A DNA stretch of 64,000 nucleotides, taken from Paenibacillus sp. JDR-2. Lineage in GTDB: Bacteria > Bacillota > Bacilli > Paenibacillales > Paenibacillaceae. Each line of letters opens with the position of its first letter. The first letter of the stretch is position 1. The notes beneath the pieces were generated by a model. It ran no database searches, was not told the origin of the DNA, and worked only from the letters and a program-made list of their open reading frames with translations. This document shows, one piece after another, positions 20,459 through 28,527 of this stretch. A program made the translations under genes and the position numbers. The stretch is from contig NC_012914.1 in the NCBI RefSeq assembly GCF_000023585.1, positions 2,557,001 to 2,621,000 of the forward strand, given 5' to 3'.

Positions 20459-20989
20459 ATGTCAGAAGCACAGGATGCTTCACGCAAAGACTGGGATACG
20501 TATTTTATGGACATTGCCTACATGGTGTCGACACGCTCGCGTTGTTCCCGCCGTCATGTCGGATCGGTGCTCGTGCAGGGCAAGAAGCTGCTGGGAACCG
20601 CCTATAACGGAGCTCCGATGGGCGTGCAGGACTGCTCGGAAGCGGGCTGCATGATTACGGAAGAGTGGGAGACCAGAATTGGCGATAACGGTCAGGAGCA
20701 TATGGTCAAGAAACAGCGCTGCATCCGCACGATTCACGCGGAGCAGAATCTGCTTCTCTTTACAGACCGTGCCGACCGGGAAGGATCAACGGTATACGTA
20801 ACGGATCAGCCATGCTGGACCTGCGCCAATATGCTGGCGAACAGCGGCGTGAAGGAAATTGTGTTCCATCGCGGTTATCCGAAGGACAGTGATAAGGTAA
20901 GCCTGCTCATGAGCCAGAAAGGGATTGTATTCCGTACGTTGACGGATTACGAGCCGCCGCCGCAGGCGAGCATGAAAGTCACATCCTAA
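20459..20989 (+). CDS. comEB: Deoxycytidylate deaminase ComEB
   Basis: Zinc-dependent dCMP deaminase giving dUMP for thymidylate synthesis. The zinc ligands are HAEQN (about residue 94, with the catalytic Glu) and PCWTCANM (about residues 117-121); the STRSRCSRRHVGSVLV and GTAYNGAP motifs at the N-terminus belong to the dCMP deaminase family. ATG 20459 has AAAAGGAG (20443-20450) eight bases upstream and is preferred to the GTG at 20450 within that site. In B. subtilis comEB is not needed for transformation, only part of the operon. Confidence 0.93.
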   Translation: MSEAQDASRKDWDTYFMDIAYMVSTRSRCSRRHVGSVLVQGKKLLGTAYNGAPMGVQDCSEAGCMITEEWETRIGDNGQEHMVKKQRCIRTIHAEQNLLLFTDRADREGSTVYVTDQPCWTCANMLANSGVKEIVFHRGYPKDSDKVSLLMSQKGIVFRTLTDYEPPPQASMKVTS

Positions 20990-21007
20990 CTAAATAAGCG
21001 AATGGGG

Positions 21008-21057
21008 AAGAACCTCTGTATGCATCTGCTTTGATGCGTCCGGAGGTTCTTTTTTTT
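21008..21057 (+). terminator. Terminator between comEB and comEC
   Basis: AAGAACCTC (21008-21016) / GAGGTTCTT (21043-21051), with further pairing of ATGCATC / GATGCGT inside, then eight T. It partly insulates comEC from comEB. Confidence 0.88.
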
Positions 21058-21076
21058 GCGTAAAGGAGGGAATGAC

Positions 21077-23668
21077 GTGAATAGACGGCCTTTAGTATGG
21101 TTTGCCGTGTTCTGGATCGCGGGAAGCAGCATAGCCGCTCATCTTAGCATTGGGGGAGCAGCCTTGGCGATATGCTCAGCCGGGGTTCTGTTGTTTGCGC
21201 TAGTGCTGCTTGGACAATCGACAAGGCGGCTTGCCGTTGTCTGCCTAATCGGCTGCATGCTTGCGGGTGGGGAGCGAATGTGGGCCGATGCCCGTAACGT
21301 GAGCGCGCTGGATTTGCCGGGCGATTCCTATGAAGCGGAAGTGACCGGCACGATTGTGTCCGCGGTAGAGGTCGACGGCGACCGCGCGATGTTCCGCGTG
21401 ACGGCCGATGCCGTCCGCGTGGGTGGCGAAGCGGCTCCGCGCAAGATTCGCGAGCGCCTGCTTGTTCAGGTGCGGCTTGCCGAGCAGCCGCACCAGCAGG
21501 TTGCCGCCGCGTGGCACCGCGGCGACAACGTGCGCCTCGCCGGCGAGCTTGCGCGGCCGGCTGGCGCATCCAATAGCGGCGGCTTTGATTACCGCCGCTA
21601 TCTGGACAGCAGCCAGCATATCCACTGGCTGCTCAAGGTCAAGGGCGTCGGCGCCGTCCAGGCGGCGCCGGGCCCGGGCTGGACCGCGGCCGCCGTGCTC
21701 GGCCGCGTGGATGCCGCGCGCGACTGGCTTGGCGCGCGGATGGATCAATTGTACCCGGCCGATCAGTCCGGGTACATGAAGGGGCTGGTCCTCGGCATAC
21801 GCGAGGACCTGGACCCGGAGCAATTCCAGCAGTTTTCCCGGCTGGGACTGACTCATATATTGGCCATATCGGGTCTACACGTGGCCGTATTTGTATATGC
21901 CCTTGGGGCCGTTTTGCGGCTGCTGCGTATGACGCGGGAACGGCTGCTGGTTACCTTGATTGTTGCCGTTCCGTTTTATGTGCTCCTCTCCGGTTCGTCC
22001 CCTTCGGTCGTAAGGGCAGGGCTGATGACCATGCTGGCATTGCTTGCCGCCCGGATGGACAAGCTGAAGGACGGCCTGCATCTGCTTGCTGCCGCAGCGG
22101 TAGCGATGCTGATCTGGAATCCTTCCTTTATTCAGGATGTAGGCTTCCAATTGTCCTTCGCCGTTACCGCAGGGCTTATTCTGTTTGTTCCGCCGGTAAG
22201 GCGGGCGATGCCGGATTGGCGCAAAGGGAAGGCGCTGCTTGATCTGCTTGTCGTGACGGTTGTCGCGCAAGCGGTATCTTTTCCGCTGACGGTCTTTTAC
22301 TTTAATCAGTTCCACTTGCTGTCGATTCCGGCCAATCTGATTTTGGTACCGTTCATTAGTTTTATTGTGATGCCGATAGGGGCCGTTGCGCTGATCTTTG
22401 GCCTGCTGTGGCCGCTTGGCGGTCAAATGCTGGCAGCTGTCAGCGTATACGCAAACGATTGGACGTTTCTTCTGGTCAGCTGGCTTGGGGAAATGGATGC
22501 GGTCCGTACGATCTGGGCAACACCTCCGTTATGGTGGATTGCCGCTTGGTATTTGGCTCTTGCTCTTCTGTGCAGATTGCTCCCATCGGCGCCGGCGGCT
22601 GTTCCGGCAGATAATGATGAGACAATGCCCCTGCAAGAAACAGCGGCAGGTATGGAAAAGGATGCTGCGCCTATATGGGAGCTGCTGGAGGAACGGAAGC
22701 TGCCGGTCTGGAGGAGGCGGCCAGCCGGATTAACTCTCGCCTTATTAGTTGGTGCGGCGTTATTGTTCTACGCCTATTTTCCGGACTTGTTGAAACGCAC
22801 GGCCGATGTTGATGTCCTAGATGTCGGACAGGGCGATTCGATTTATGTCCGCACGCCTCAGGGCAAGAGGATTCTGATCGATGGCGGGGGCACGTTAAGC
22901 TTCCGGAAAGCCGGCCAGGAATGGAAGCAGCGTAGCGATCCGTTTGAGGTGGGCAGCAAGGTCGTTGTTCCTTTATTAATGAAGCGGGGGGTTCATTCTC
23001 TTGATCTTCTTGTCGTTTCTCATCTGGACAGCGACCATATCCGAGGTTTGCAGGCGGTACTCGATGCCATTCCTGTTCGGGCCATCGTCTGGAACGGAAG
23101 CCTGAAGCCGGCCGAAGACGCCGAAGGGATTCTGCGGACAGCCGTGCGTAAGGGGATTCCGCTTTACCGTGCAGAAATCGGAAATCAATGGAAGATAGAT
23201 GCCAATACGGAATTAACTGTCTTGTGGCCTCCGGCTGCGGGGGAAGAAATTCCCGTCATAGAGGATCAGAACGACGACAGCGTTGTGTTATGGATGAGAA
23301 TCTATCAATCTACCTTTTTGCTGTCGGGAGATATTAGCAGCACTGCCGAATCTGCTATAATATCGCTTATACGGGATCAAAAGGCTATTTTATCATCATC
23401 CGCATCCACGCTAGGCCAGATCGATGTTCTGAAAATTGCGCATCACGGCAGCAAGTATTCAACCTCGGAAGAATGGCTGCGCTTTTGGAATCCGCTTCAG
23501 GCTGCTATATCCGTCGGGGCAACCAACACTTACGGACATCCTCATCCGGATGTGCTGAAGCGCTTGCAGCAGCAAAGCGTCACGGCGTTTCGGACAGATC
23601 AGAATGGCGAAATCCGCTATAAAGTGGGTTTATCTGGAATATATGAACAAACGATCAGGAAGAATTAG
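21077..23668 (+). CDS. comEC: ComEC DNA-uptake channel
   Basis: Integral membrane protein carrying single-stranded DNA into the cell during transformation. The 863-aa protein has N-terminal helices and a DUF4131-like soluble domain, the multi-helix Competence domain (about 220-480, with LGLTHILAISGLHVAVF), and a C-terminal metallo-beta-lactamase-like domain from about 575 (DVLDVGQGDSIYV, SHLDSDHIRGL, IAHHGSKYSTS) that may degrade the non-transported strand. GTG 21077 follows AAAGGAGGG at six bases. Coding for the soluble N-terminal region, about 21360-21760, is visibly richer in G and C than its surroundings. Confidence 0.94.
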   Translation: MNRRPLVWFAVFWIAGSSIAAHLSIGGAALAICSAGVLLFALVLLGQSTRRLAVVCLIGCMLAGGERMWADARNVSALDLPGDSYEAEVTGTIVSAVEVDGDRAMFRVTADAVRVGGEAAPRKIRERLLVQVRLAEQPHQQVAAAWHRGDNVRLAGELARPAGASNSGGFDYRRYLDSSQHIHWLLKVKGVGAVQAAPGPGWTAAAVLGRVDAARDWLGARMDQLYPADQSGYMKGLVLGIREDLDPEQFQQFSRLGLTHILAISGLHVAVFVYALGAVLRLLRMTRERLLVTLIVAVPFYVLLSGSSPSVVRAGLMTMLALLAARMDKLKDGLHLLAAAAVAMLIWNPSFIQDVGFQLSFAVTAGLILFVPPVRRAMPDWRKGKALLDLLVVTVVAQAVSFPLTVFYFNQFHLLSIPANLILVPFISFIVMPIGAVALIFGLLWPLGGQMLAAVSVYANDWTFLLVSWLGEMDAVRTIWATPPLWWIAAWYLALALLCRLLPSAPAAVPADNDETMPLQETAAGMEKDAAPIWELLEERKLPVWRRRPAGLTLALLVGAALLFYAYFPDLLKRTADVDVLDVGQGDSIYVRTPQGKRILIDGGGTLSFRKAGQEWKQRSDPFEVGSKVVVPLLMKRGVHSLDLLVVSHLDSDHIRGLQAVLDAIPVRAIVWNGSLKPAEDAEGILRTAVRKGIPLYRAEIGNQWKIDANTELTVLWPPAAGEEIPVIEDQNDDSVVLWMRIYQSTFLLSGDISSTAESAIISLIRDQKAILSSSASTLGQIDVLKIAHHGSKYSTSEEWLRFWNPLQAAISVGATNTYGHPHPDVLKRLQQQSVTAFRTDQNGEIRYKVGLSGIYEQTIRKN

Positions 23669-23742
23669 GAAAGACTGAACGAAAGTGCCTATATTCCTAA
23701 TCTGGTATCCTGCTAAAATGCTTCTTTCAACCTAACTCACTA

Positions 23743-23774
23743 GGAACTACCTATATACGGGGTTCCATTTTTTT
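23743..23774 (+). terminator. Probable terminator of comEC
   Basis: Short stem GGAACT (23743-23748) / GGTTCC (23761-23766) followed by A and seven T. Confidence 0.7.
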
Positions 23775-23840
23775 GTTATCCTTTAGGTTGGAGTTTTCTA
23801 CTTTTTCAATTAAAAAATTAAAGTATTTTCATTTTAGATG

Positions 23841-23867
23841 TGCAACAATTTATGCAACCCACTCGTC
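23841..23867 (+). promoter_or_regulatory. Candidate ECF-sigma (autoregulatory) promoter
   Basis: TGCAAC (23841-23846), a 17-bp spacer and CGTC (23864-23867) resemble Bacillus ECF promoters (-35 of the TGAAAC type, -10 CGTC or CGTA). It would start transcription about 25 bases before the GTG of the sigma gene. No second copy was searched for genome-wide. Confidence 0.5.
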
Positions 23868-23896
23868 AGAGAGGTTGCAAGAGAGGGGGATCCTTC

Positions 23897-24445
23897 GTGG
23901 TAGAGCCTGGCCTTATTAGAGCCGCTCAGTCAGGAGATCGGGATGCTTTAATAACTCTGTTGCGAGAGATTGAAACCCATGTTTACCGGACAGCCTATTA
24001 TATATTGAATAATGAACAGGATGCGATGGATGCGGCGCAGGAAGCGTTAATCCGCATATATACGAAAATCGGCTCCTACGAAGAGAAGGCCCAGTTCAAA
24101 ACGTGGATTCAACGTATTGTAACGAATATTTGTATAGATAAGTTTAGAAGAAGCAAGCCAACCGTATCGATAGACGAGCATGAGATGGTATTCCGGGAGA
24201 AACAAAATGTCGAGGACGAGGTTATGTCGGCTTACGCCGTTCAAGACATCCGCAAGGCAATCGATAAATTGCCGGAGCATCACCGGGCAGTAGTTGTACT
24301 GCGGTATTTGCAGGATTTCTCATATAACGAAATCGCTGACTCGCTTGATCTGCCATTAAATACGGTCAAATCCTACTTATTCCGAGCTAGGCAGCAGCTT
24401 CAAACTTTACTACATGATTATCAGAAAGGTGGTGTCCGGGGATGA
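23897..24445 (+). CDS. ECF-family RNA polymerase sigma factor
   Basis: A 182-aa extracytoplasmic-function sigma factor. Region 2 (about residues 20-85) contains DAMDAAQEALIRIYTKI and FKTWIQRIVTNICID; region 4 (about 120-175) has LPEHHRAVVVLRYLQDFSYNEIADSLDLPLNTVKSYLFRARQQL. GTG 23897 is chosen with GAGGGGGA at six bases; an earlier in-frame GTG at 23840 would overlap the candidate ECF promoter. Its stop overlaps the anti-sigma start (ATGA). It resembles SigW/SigX-type factors, but the exact group is not assigned. Confidence 0.92.
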   Translation: MVEPGLIRAAQSGDRDALITLLREIETHVYRTAYYILNNEQDAMDAAQEALIRIYTKIGSYEEKAQFKTWIQRIVTNICIDKFRRSKPTVSIDEHEMVFREKQNVEDEVMSAYAVQDIRKAIDKLPEHHRAVVVLRYLQDFSYNEIADSLDLPLNTVKSYLFRARQQLQTLLHDYQKGGVRG

Positions 24446-25506
24446 CTTGTCAAGAGGTGATCGAATACATGAACCGTCAGCTAGACGGCGATTTGGATGA
24501 ACATGAATATGAGATCTTGATGAATCATACGAGACATTGTCCGGACTGTGCAGCAATGTTTGAGCGGCTGAAGCAACTGTCCGATGAGCTTGGGAATTTA
24601 CCTCATGTCATGCCGAAGTACAGTCTGGTAGACGCTATTTTGCCTCAGCTTGAAGAGATTGTTCCATTCCGTCAGCCGGAGGCGGCTGCGGTGGAGATTG
24701 CTCCGATGGCCGTTCCTTCGGTAACGCAGCAAACGACGCGCCGCGTCAAAGAACGGCATCAGCTGCGCTTCCGGGCGATAACGGGAATTATTGCGGCGAG
24801 CGTAGCAGCCGGATTATTCCTCGTGTCTTATAATGCGGGTTTATTCCCGTCGTCTTCGCATAGCTTTGACTCGGATAAGGTTGAGACGGCGGCTGCCGAT
24901 ACGTCTTCTAGTTCGCTCGACGTGCAAAGACAGTTTAAAGAGGTACAGCCTTACGCCAACGACACTGGAAAAGCGCATGTTAACACGGAATCGATTGATC
25001 CGGATCAATCTACATCTGCATCTGCGGCAGACTCGTCGACAAATGATTACCATGTGACGACGGAAGAAGACCTGGGGATTTCCGGATCCGATGCGGATGC
25101 CGGCGGAACCACGGCTAATCAAGGGAACAGCTCCGGCGGCAGCAACGAGCCTGCATCCGGCAACAAAGGGTCCTCGACCGCCGAAGTTCCATCCGTTAAC
25201 GCTCCTAACCAAGGCAGCGAGCCGGATCAGGGAATTAACGGATTTGCGCCTGCGCCACTTGATGCTGCCTCTCCGGATGGCAGCATGATCGCCAAAGCTG
25301 TTGGGTATCAGATTCATGTTTACAAGTCGGGTGAAGAGAACGGCACGGCTGTGTACGATTCTAAGCGCAGAAACGGCCAGATTGCCACGCTTGCATGGTC
25401 CGATGACAGCAAGCAACTGACCTATGAGATTCAATTAGAGTCGGGCGGCATGGAGCGTTACGTCATTGATTTAGTAGCAAAAACCGAGACGAAGGCGGCT
25501 CATTAA
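24442..25506 (+). CDS. Membrane anti-sigma factor with zinc-finger domain
   Basis: Predicted cognate anti-sigma factor of the upstream ECF sigma. The N-terminal anti-sigma zinc-binding motif is H...HCPDC (about residues 29-36), followed by a basic stretch, one membrane helix near 110-130, and a long extracellular part rich in Ser, Asp, Gly, Asn and Thr (about 135-265). The C-terminus holds two beta-rich repeats (SPDGSMIAKAV, IATLAWSDDSKQLTYE) of the TolB/WD-like kind. At 354 aa it is large for the family, and the extracellular part may sense the signal. Its ATG overlaps the sigma stop by four bases. Confidence 0.85.
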   Translation: MTCQEVIEYMNRQLDGDLDEHEYEILMNHTRHCPDCAAMFERLKQLSDELGNLPHVMPKYSLVDAILPQLEEIVPFRQPEAAAVEIAPMAVPSVTQQTTRRVKERHQLRFRAITGIIAASVAAGLFLVSYNAGLFPSSSHSFDSDKVETAAADTSSSSLDVQRQFKEVQPYANDTGKAHVNTESIDPDQSTSASAADSSTNDYHVTTEEDLGISGSDADAGGTTANQGNSSGGSNEPASGNKGSSTAEVPSVNAPNQGSEPDQGINGFAPAPLDAASPDGSMIAKAVGYQIHVYKSGEENGTAVYDSKRRNGQIATLAWSDDSKQLTYEIQLESGGMERYVIDLVAKTETKAAH

Positions 25507-25747
25507 TTCAAGACATTTTTACCGCTGATATTCGCACACTTTATCATTCATTTGCGTATGATATACAAATGAAAAGTCAACGTGAGCCTTGACCAAAAGT
25601 ATGACCATCTACAGGGCGGTACCATGGACCTGCCTGCAGATGTTTATATAGATGTTCAGGGACAAAGGGATGAGGCCTAAGAAGCCCATCCCTTTGTTGC
25701 TGTTCAGCGAATGCCGTATTATGCAGGAGAGACGGGAGAGGTGAAGC
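25507..25747. other. Intergenic region between anti-sigma gene and holA, with a hairpin
   Basis: No convincing gene. It contains a strong hairpin, ACAAAGGGATG (25662-25672) / CATCCCTTTGT (25687-25697), without a T-tract. An 18-codon frame, ATG at about 25624 to TAA at 25680, lacks a good ribosome binding site. Nothing like yqzM, which occupies this place in B. subtilis, was found. Confidence 0.5.
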
Positions 25748-26797
25748 ATGGAAGCGAAAGAGGCGCTGAAGGAAATTAAAGCAGGGAAGTTCCGTCCTGC
25801 TTATGTGATATACGGCAAAGACCGCTACCGGATCGGCCAATTTACGGAGACTTTAACGGAAGCGATGTTTTCGCCGGACGAGCGTGAGCTTGGCGTAGTC
25901 AAGTTCGATACGTCGGAGACTCTGATCGAAGAAGCAGCGCTTGAAGCGGAGACGCTGCCTTTCTTTGTGGAGCGCAAGCTGGTTATTGTCCGTGATTCGG
26001 TTGTGTTTGCCGCCGGGGGCAAAGAAGGCGGCAAGCTGGACCATAAGACGGACCGGCTGCAGCATTATTTGGACATCCCGTCGGAGACAACGGTTATGCT
26101 GTTCATTATTAATGCGGAAAAGCTGGACGAGCGGCGCAAGCTGGTGAAGATACTGAAGGACCGCGATGCGCTTATCGCTTTTCAGGAGCTGGATGCAGCC
26201 GAGCTTAGACGCTGGGTAGTTAAACGCGCGGAGGAACAGAAACGGACGATGACGGCCGAAGCGGCGGATCTTCTGCTCGTACGCACCGGGGCGAATATGC
26301 AGCAGCTGGCAATTGAAGTGGACAAGCTATGCCTGCATGCAGGTGAAGGCGGGGTCATTGGCGTCAAGGAGACGGAGCTGCTGACGGCCTCTACCGTTGA
26401 GGAGGATGTATTTGCGCTGGTGGATGCCATAGCGAGCCTGCAGGTTGACCGTTCGCTGAAGCTGTACCGGGCCTTGCTCGTCAGAAGGGAAGAGCCAATC
26501 AAGATTGCCGCGTTAATCGCAAGGCAGCTAAGAATCATGCTTCAGATCAAGGAACTCGAGCAGAACCGGTATTCTCCGCAGCAAATGGCGGGTCAGATCG
26601 GACTTCATCCGTATGCGGTTAAGCTTGCCGCCGAGAAAAGCCAGAAGTTTAAAGTGGCACGGCTTGGCGCGCTGCTTAGCGATATAGCGGATCTGGATTA
26701 TAAAATGAAAACAGGCGCTATCGATAAAACATTGGGGTTAGAGTTATTCCTTCTGTCGCTTGGGGTTCAACAAGGTCAAGGGCAAGGCGCTAGATAA
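25748..26797 (+). CDS. holA: DNA polymerase III delta subunit
   Basis: Clamp-loader subunit that opens the sliding clamp ring. The 349-aa protein has the AAA+-like N-terminal fold typical of HolA/YqeN (PAYVIYGKDRYRI, then FFVERKLVIVRD and MLFIINAEKLDERRKLVK) and the C-terminal collar domain with EEPIKIAALIARQLRIML and LDYKMKTGAIDK. It starts at ATG 25748 behind GAGAGGTGA. In B. subtilis the same gene follows comEC and precedes rpsT on the opposite strand, exactly as here apart from the inserted sigma/anti-sigma pair. Confidence 0.93.
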   Translation: MEAKEALKEIKAGKFRPAYVIYGKDRYRIGQFTETLTEAMFSPDERELGVVKFDTSETLIEEAALEAETLPFFVERKLVIVRDSVVFAAGGKEGGKLDHKTDRLQHYLDIPSETTVMLFIINAEKLDERRKLVKILKDRDALIAFQELDAAELRRWVVKRAEEQKRTMTAEAADLLLVRTGANMQQLAIEVDKLCLHAGEGGVIGVKETELLTASTVEEDVFALVDAIASLQVDRSLKLYRALLVRREEPIKIAALIARQLRIMLQIKELEQNRYSPQQMAGQIGLHPYAVKLAAEKSQKFKVARLGALLSDIADLDYKMKTGAIDKTLGLELFLLSLGVQQGQGQGAR

Positions 26798-26815
26798 ATG
26801 AATGATGATAAATCA

Positions 26816-26847
26816 AAAACGGCTTCGCATAAGCGAAGCCGTTCGTT
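26816..26847. terminator. Bidirectional terminator between holA and rpsT
   Basis: Perfect stem AACGGCTTCGC (26818-26828) / GCGAAGCCGTT (26833-26843). The minus strand continues into TTTTTGATT, so it mainly serves rpsT; the plus side has a weaker T-rich end. Confidence 0.85.
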
Positions 26848-26860
26848 TGTTTGCGGTTTA

Positions 26861-27133
26861 TTAAGCTTGAGCCGACAGAGCGTTCAGCTTTTTAGCAAGA
26901 CGAGATTTTTTGCGGGAAGCCGCATTTTTATGAATCAGGCCTTTAGTAACCGCTTTGTCCAATTTTTTCGTTGCAGCGACCAGAGCAGCTTTAGCTACTT
27001 CTACATCAGTGCCAGCGATAGCTTGGTCAGCAGATTTAACAGCCGTACGAAGCGCGGATTTTTGGGAAGCGTTCAAAGCGCGGCGTTTTTCGCTCGTTTT
27101 AACGCGTTTAATTGCGGATTTAATGTTTGGCAT
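26861..27133 (-). CDS. rpsT: 30S ribosomal protein S20
   Basis: A 90-aa basic helical protein binding 16S rRNA in the small subunit. The sequence begins [18 protein letters not shown] and ends [16 protein letters not shown], diagnostic for S20. The ribosome binding site AGGAGGTGA lies just before the ATG on the minus strand. It is divergent from gpr and convergent with holA, as in B. subtilis. A promoter and a terminator of its own make it a single-gene transcript. Confidence 0.98.
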   Translation of the reverse strand: MPNIKSAIKRVKTSEKRRALNASQKSALRTAVKSADQAIAGTDVEVAKAALVAATKKLDKAVTKGLIHKNAASRKKSRLAKKLNALSAQA

Positions 27134-27210
27134 CGAGTTTCACCTCCTACAAAGTTTGCGTAAGCAAACAAAAAGCGTACGCGGTAAGTCTAGGTAACAC
27201 AACTTAAAAT

Positions 27211-27239
27211 ATATTACCATGCACTCTCATGAAAAGCAA
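27211..27239 (-). promoter_or_regulatory. Candidate sigma-A promoter of rpsT
   Basis: Minus strand: -35 TTGCTT (27239-27234), 17-bp spacer, -10 TAATAT (27216-27211), about 70 bases upstream of the rpsT start. The leader could hold S20 feedback control, but none was identified. Confidence 0.45.
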
Positions 27240-27349
27240 TAGCGAGCCTGTCCTGCCATTTTTGCTCATGAGGGAAAAAGTATGAAATTGTCTCCCTTGC
27301 GAACAATAAGCTGGAGAGAATGGTATGGCTTTGAAGGGAGAATGGTTAG

Positions 27350-28357
27350 ATGACCGAACTTGATTTGCAGCAATATAACATCCGCACCGACCTGGCGCTA
27401 GAGGCAAAAGAAATCGCGGAGCAGCGTGGAGGGGGAGGCCCGATCCCGGGCATACATTCGGAAACAACCGAAGATGATGGTATCACAATTACTCATCTGC
27501 ACGTTCAGAATGAGCAAGGCTCCCGTGCAATCGGCAAAGTGTTGGGCCGCTACGTCACGATTGAGGTTCCCGGCCTTCGCAAGCAGGATACGGAGCTGCA
27601 GGACCGTGTAGCTACGCATTTCGCGAGGCATTTCGAGACGTTCCTGGAGCGGATTGGCATAGGCAAGACTGCGAAGGTGCTTATTGTTGGGCTAGGCAAC
27701 TGGAATGTGACGCCGGATGCGCTGGGACCGCTCGTCGTAGAGAATGTAATGGTTACGCGCCACTTCTTCGAGCTAATGCCGGATCAGGTTGCGCCGGGGT
27801 ATCGTGCGGTTAGCGCAGTAGCTCCGGGTGTACTCGGGATAACCGGGATCGAGTCCAGTGAGATTGTGCAGGGTATCACGGAAAAAACGCATCCCGACGT
27901 TATTATTGCGATTGATGCTTTGGCTTCCAAATCACTGGACCGCGTTAATACAACGATTCAGATTGCGGACATCGGCATTCATCCGGGATCGGGCATCGGC
28001 AATAAACGCAAAGGCCTTACGAAGGAGATTCTGGGTATCCCGGTTATAGCAATCGGCGTGCCGACGGTTGTATATGCCTCCACGATCGTGAACCATACGA
28101 TTGAGCTGATGAGGGGCCATATGGCCGCCAACAACGCCAATAATGATCAGATATTTGGTCTAATGAACCAGATGGGCGAAGCGGAACGTCTTCAGCTTGT
28201 CAAAGAGGTGCTTAATCCGGTTGGCCATGATCTGCTTGTGACGCCAAAAGAAATTGACGAGTTTATTGAAGATATCGCCAACATTATCGCAAGCGGCTTA
28301 AATGCTTCACTCCATGAGGCCGTTGATTCCGATAACGTTGCTGCCTATACGCATTAA
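27350..28357 (+). CDS. gpr: Germination protease GPR
   Basis: Aspartic-type protease (family A25) made in the forespore as a zymogen; it degrades small acid-soluble spore proteins during germination. The N-terminal propeptide region carries QYNIRTDLALE, resembling the autoprocessing site of B. subtilis GPR. The body shows VLIVGLGNWNVTPDALGP, IIAIDALASKSLDRV, and IHPGSGIGNKRKGL. It has 335 aa, close to the usual length. ATG 27350 follows GGGAGAAT. A sigma-G or sigma-F promoter is expected in the 216-bp gap, but no confident match was found. Confidence 0.96.
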   Translation: MTELDLQQYNIRTDLALEAKEIAEQRGGGGPIPGIHSETTEDDGITITHLHVQNEQGSRAIGKVLGRYVTIEVPGLRKQDTELQDRVATHFARHFETFLERIGIGKTAKVLIVGLGNWNVTPDALGPLVVENVMVTRHFFELMPDQVAPGYRAVSAVAPGVLGITGIESSEIVQGITEKTHPDVIIAIDALASKSLDRVNTTIQIADIGIHPGSGIGNKRKGLTKEILGIPVIAIGVPTVVYASTIVNHTIELMRGHMAANNANNDQIFGLMNQMGEAERLQLVKEVLNPVGHDLLVTPKEIDEFIEDIANIIASGLNASLHEAVDSDNVAAYTH

Positions 28358-28369
28358 AGTTTTCTCTAG

Positions 28370-28406
28370 AGTCCTTGCGGCTGCAACAGCCTCGGGGGCT
28401 TTTTTC
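28370..28406 (+). terminator. Terminator of gpr
   Basis: Interrupted stem AGTCC ... GGCT / AGCC ... GGGCT between 28370 and 28400, followed by six T. Confidence 0.65.
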
Positions 28407-28527
28407 TTGAATCTCTTAATCTATCAAATCTCCCCGAATCTATTATTTCGATTCGGTTCTATCAAACCTTCTTGTCTCATAGATTAGTAACAGATGAGCA
28501 ACGAAGAAGCGGGAGGTAGAACTCGAA

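Noticed and set aside
25600..25640. Possible T-box (GGGCGGTACCATGG)
   Set aside because: Only a loose resemblance to the T-box core; no terminator with a T-tract and no synthetase gene follows.
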